NCBI GenBank assembly: GCA_017550115.1
Contig: JAFYLR010000034.1
Coordinates: 1 to 54,549, forward strand
From: Clostridia bacterium
GTDB lineage: Bacteria > Bacillota > Clostridia > Oscillospirales > CAG-272
Direction of reading: 5' to 3'
Length of the DNA: 54,549 bases
Shown here: positions 51,692-54,549 of the stretch, in pieces
Position numbering within the stretch: the stretch's first letter is position 1
Layout of the letters: each line of letters begins with the position of its first letter
Program-made: the position numbers and the translations under genes
The notes under the pieces: model-generated
Database searches by the model: none
The model's input: only the letters and a program-made list of their open reading frames with translations
What the model was told of the DNA's origin: nothing

Positions 51692-53755
51692 ATGAAAAAA
51701 CATTTACGCTTTTTATCGCTAATTCTCGTTTTAGTGATGCTCGCACTTCCGCTTGTATCATGTACGAAAACCGGAACAGGTGCTGGAACCGATACCGCCA
51801 CAGAAACGGTTGGCGGAACATCAATGGAGACCGAATTGGATGCGGGAGACGACACAAAAGCTCCTGACACCGAAGCTGCCGACGACGGCAAGATATATAC
51901 AACGATAATTCAGAACATCGCAGAGTACGTAATCGTTGTACCGGAAGATGCGTCGGAAGCAATCTCAGAGGTCGTTGAAGATCTTAATAAGGCTATCAAG
52001 AAAGAAGTCGGAGCAGAATTGACCGTTGTGACAAGCTCGACAGAGGAAGCTACATATGAGATACTTGTCGGCAATATTTCCCGCAAGGAAAGCGAAAATG
52101 CGACAAGCAAGCTTCGTACAAAGGACTATGTAGTTAAGCTCGACGGCAACAAGCTCGTTATGGCGGGCGGTAACGAAGAGGCTCTCATAGATGCCGTTAA
52201 CGAATTTAAGAATAATTTCATCGTTGCGGGAATGGTTCTCGCACCTACGGGCAGAGGTCTTGCATATAAGTATGATTACAGATTTGAGAGCGTAAGCATA
52301 AACGGCAAGTCTATTACCGAGTATAAGATATACTCGACAAACGAAGAATGCTCAGAGCGTTTGGCGAAGAACGTTTTTGAAAAATTCAGCGACGAGACCG
52401 TTGAAGTTGCAACAGAAATGAAAGCGGGCGAAGGACAGTATATCGTACTCGATCCCCAGAGCATGAACTATACGCACTATAAAGCAGAGCTTCGTGATGG
52501 CAACCTTTACGTTTCGGGCTCTTACAAATCTTGTTATGAATTCCTTGACTATTTTGCAAAGCAGGGCGTAAAGAACGTTGATATAACAGAGGGCTTTGAG
52601 GGTGACATTGACAGACCCGAGCTCTATACAAAAGAAGAGCTTATGTACGTTCTTGAAAAGGCGTATAACACTCAGGACAGATTGATTATCGGTCAGGAAA
52701 TATACGTAGCATTGAAGACTCCGTATAAGGGATCTATAGATCTCTTCTATGAAGCGACCGGCGAATATCCGGGTATTGTCGGAACAGACCTTTCATGGGC
52801 GGGGCTCCGTATGTATGAGCCTGCTTATTCATATGACCTTGCAACAGATGAGCTCAAGAGTCAGGTATTCTGCGAAATGGTAGAATATGCTGAGAAGGGC
52901 GGTATCTTTACCGTCGGCTCACACTTTGCAAACCCCAACGTTGAGGGAACGGCTCACCTGGATGCAAAGAACGAATGCAGAGGCTTTTTGGGTAAGGACG
53001 ATGCTTTTGCGGCTGTAATCACTCCCGGCACAGCTCTTAACAATAACTTTATGGCAGAGCTTGAGCTTTGTATTGAGTACTTGCAGGCTATGCAGGAGAT
53101 AGGACTTACTGTAATTTACCGCCCGTTCCATGAAATGAACGCACCTTATTTCTGGTGGGGCTTGGATCAGGCTTGGGCAGACGGATCAAAATACAGAATA
53201 CAAAACGAGTCTTTCATCAATCTTTGGAAATATCTCCATAACGTGTATGACGACGCAGGTCTTGACAATCTTATATGGCAGTATTGCCCCGATGTTTCTT
53301 ACATCGGCAACTTGGAAGCCTACCCAGGCGATGATTATTGTGACATCGTTGGAAGCGACTGGTACACAACCGGAGGATCGGGTAAGATCGAGGTCATGGA
53401 GAACGGTACAGTAAGACCTCTTGCAAGTCTTATGAAGACAGGCAAAGTGGTTGGATTGGCAGAAGTTGGTAACTGGACTACAGAATACTACTACGGCGAA
53501 AAGAGCGAAGAAGAGATAGCAAGAATCAAGGAAGCTCAGCTCGAGCTGTTCAACGGTATGGATCTCACTCAGAATTTACGTACTATTCTTGATAATGGTT
53601 ATCAGTTGGCTTACGCTATGACCTGGACGCAACAGCATTCGTTTGAGTACCTCGGAAAAGGACGTGAGGCTATGAAGACGGGCATATATATCTGCCGCGA
53701 CGAGCTTGTCGATTGGTTTGCAGAGGCTCGTGCAACTCTCAGAGGTAATGAATAA
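51692..53755 (+). CDS. GH26-type glycosidase lipoprotein
   Basis: 687 residues. The signal peptide ends in lipobox LVSC with Cys24, followed by a Thr/Asp/Ala-rich linker (to about 68). Two related alpha/beta domains follow (about 70-180 and 200-300) resembling the N-terminal domain of GH67 glucuronidases. The GH26 barrel (about 310-680) has the acid/base Glu481 in YRPFHEM...FWWG and nucleophile Glu591 in GLAEVGNW. GH26 enzymes mainly cut beta-mannans; the substrate here is not proved. AAAGG precedes the ATG. It is anchored outside the cell and has its own promoter. Confidence 0.88.
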   Translation: MKKHLRFLSLILVLVMLALPLVSCTKTGTGAGTDTATETVGGTSMETELDAGDDTKAPDTEAADDGKIYTTIIQNIAEYVIVVPEDASEAISEVVEDLNKAIKKEVGAELTVVTSSTEEATYEILVGNISRKESENATSKLRTKDYVVKLDGNKLVMAGGNEEALIDAVNEFKNNFIVAGMVLAPTGRGLAYKYDYRFESVSINGKSITEYKIYSTNEECSERLAKNVFEKFSDETVEVATEMKAGEGQYIVLDPQSMNYTHYKAELRDGNLYVSGSYKSCYEFLDYFAKQGVKNVDITEGFEGDIDRPELYTKEELMYVLEKAYNTQDRLIIGQEIYVALKTPYKGSIDLFYEATGEYPGIVGTDLSWAGLRMYEPAYSYDLATDELKSQVFCEMVEYAEKGGIFTVGSHFANPNVEGTAHLDAKNECRGFLGKDDAFAAVITPGTALNNNFMAELELCIEYLQAMQEIGLTVIYRPFHEMNAPYFWWGLDQAWADGSKYRIQNESFINLWKYLHNVYDDAGLDNLIWQYCPDVSYIGNLEAYPGDDYCDIVGSDWYTTGGSGKIEVMENGTVRPLASLMKTGKVVGLAEVGNWTTEYYYGEKSEEEIARIKEAQLELFNGMDLTQNLRTILDNGYQLAYAMTWTQQHSFEYLGKGREAMKTGIYICRDELVDWFAEARATLRGNE

Positions 53756-53852
53756 AACGATTTTTATTTAAAAAACACAACCGGTTTATTTTTGTTTTTG
53801 GATTAAGTTTGAGCCTACTCCTTTGAAAAACAAAACATTTTACTTTATAGTA

Positions 53853-53881
53853 TTGACTTTTGAACAAAAAGATGTTAAAAT
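53853..53881 (+). promoter_or_regulatory. Promoter of GH26-type lipoprotein gene 2
   Basis: TTGACT (53853-53858), a 17-base spacer and TAAAAT (53876-53881), duplicated from the first gene together with the leader. Confidence 0.85.
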
Positions 53882-53952
53882 TGTCGTACAATTCATCGCC
53901 TTTGACTAAAAGGCCTCGATTTGAACGAAAAAACCCGAAAGGAACAAAATTC

Positions 53953-54549
53953 ATGAAGAAACATTTACGTTTTTTGTCTCTTGTCCTTGTTTTGGTGATG
54001 ATAGCACTTCCTCTTGTATCATGCACAAAGACAGGAACAAGCACAGACACCGAAACAGTTGCAGGAACAAATGAAGGTCCTGCAAAGGACACGCAAAACG
54101 ATGCGGCTAAAGATACTGAAGCTGCAGGTCCTGAGCAGATCTATACAACAATTCTTTCGAACATCGCAGAATACGTTGTAGTACGTCCTGACATCGTTTC
54201 TGACGATCTTAAAGCCAGCATCGACGATCTGATGAAGAAAATCAAAAAAGAAACCAAGGCCGAGCTTGAGATGGCAACTGAATATGACGTTAAAGTTGAG
54301 TACGAGATACTTATAGGCGACCTGGCACGTAACGACAGTAAGGCTGTTAACGACAAGCTCCGTTATAATGACTATGTAGTTAAGCTTGTCGGAAACAAGC
54401 TTATCATAGCGGGCGGTTGCGAGGAGAAGCTTTTGACAGCGATCGATGAATTCAAAAACAATTTCATCGTTGCGGGAATGGTCCTCGCTCCTACAGGTAA
54501 GGGTATTGCATATGAGTATGATTACAGCTTTGACAGCATAAGCATAAAC
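53953..54549 (+). CDS. Tandem paralogue of the GH26 lipoprotein, cut by the window end
   Basis: The first 199 codons of an open frame that continues past the window. ATG 53953 has GAAAGGA upstream. The signal peptide is nearly identical to that of the upstream gene (MKKHLRFLSLVLVLVM and LVSC, lipid Cys24), then comes a Thr/Asp/Glu linker and the first alpha/beta domain (IYTTILSNIAEYVVV, then VAGMVLAPTGKG), with the second domain just beginning. Whether it goes on to a GH26 barrel cannot be seen. Confidence 0.85.
   Translation, partial: MKKHLRFLSLVLVLVMIALPLVSCTKTGTSTDTETVAGTNEGPAKDTQNDAAKDTEAAGPEQIYTTILSNIAEYVVVRPDIVSDDLKASIDDLMKKIKKETKAELEMATEYDVKVEYEILIGDLARNDSKAVNDKLRYNDYVVKLVGNKLIIAGGCEEKLLTAIDEFKNNFIVAGMVLAPTGKGIAYEYDYSFDSISIN

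Overview
The window is a chromosomal segment from a low-to-moderate GC Gram-positive bacterium of the Clostridia (Bacillota), most likely an uncultured gut-type lineage. The evidence is the set of clearly recognisable families: RNase Y, YmdB, RemB, a type III glutamine synthetase, Noc plus Soj/Spo0J-type ParA and ParB, ECF transporter S components, lipoprotein signal peptides with a lipobox, and promoters with near-consensus sigma-A boxes and 17-base spacers. I see no insertion sequence, prophage or CRISPR array. The species cannot be named from the sequence alone.

The replication origin lies near 25 kb, between dnaA and dnaN. It contains several DnaA boxes, including two identical tandem pairs, and a run of TAG/TAT triplets beside dnaN that matches the DnaA-trio type of unwinding element. 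Leftward from the origin on the minus strand run dnaN, recF, remB, gyrB, gyrA and a small lipoprotein gene. Rightward on the plus strand run rarA, mnmG and rsmG, then a minus-strand noc-like gene, then parA, parB, serS and two membrane-protein genes. Three parS-like palindromes sit in this block. Genes often found at Bacillota origins (yaaA, rpmH, rnpA, yidC, jag, mnmE) are absent here.

From the left end to 17 kb there are: a tRNA-Tyr/tRNA-Thr pair; thioredoxin; an operon of a phosphodiester glycosidase-like protein, a repeat-bearing membrane-anchored protein and a FolT-like S component; an opposing operon (ECF S component, ymdB, yibE/F, a small ribbon-helix-helix-like protein); an asymmetric heterodimeric ABC exporter; a lipoprotein; a very cysteine-rich protein; and a nitrogen/amino-acid block (asnA, trpB, glnN).

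From 37 to 51.5 kb are a lipoprotein, ribokinase, an isolated tRNA-Arg, a U32 peptidase-family protein, UppP, a YifB/ComM ATPase, a signal-less GH26-type glycosidase, RNase Y, a YgiQ-type radical SAM protein and RecG. The last 3 kb hold a GH26 lipoprotein and the start of a tandem paralogue, each with its own copy of the same promoter and leader; the second copy runs off the window.

The points most worth a second look are the Noc-type ParB paralogue with a long N-terminal extension and intact Noc specificity residues, the parS-like site in the rarA leader, the origin architecture, the GyrA quinolone-pocket substitutions, the GH26 family with one signal-less member, and the cysteine-rich protein.
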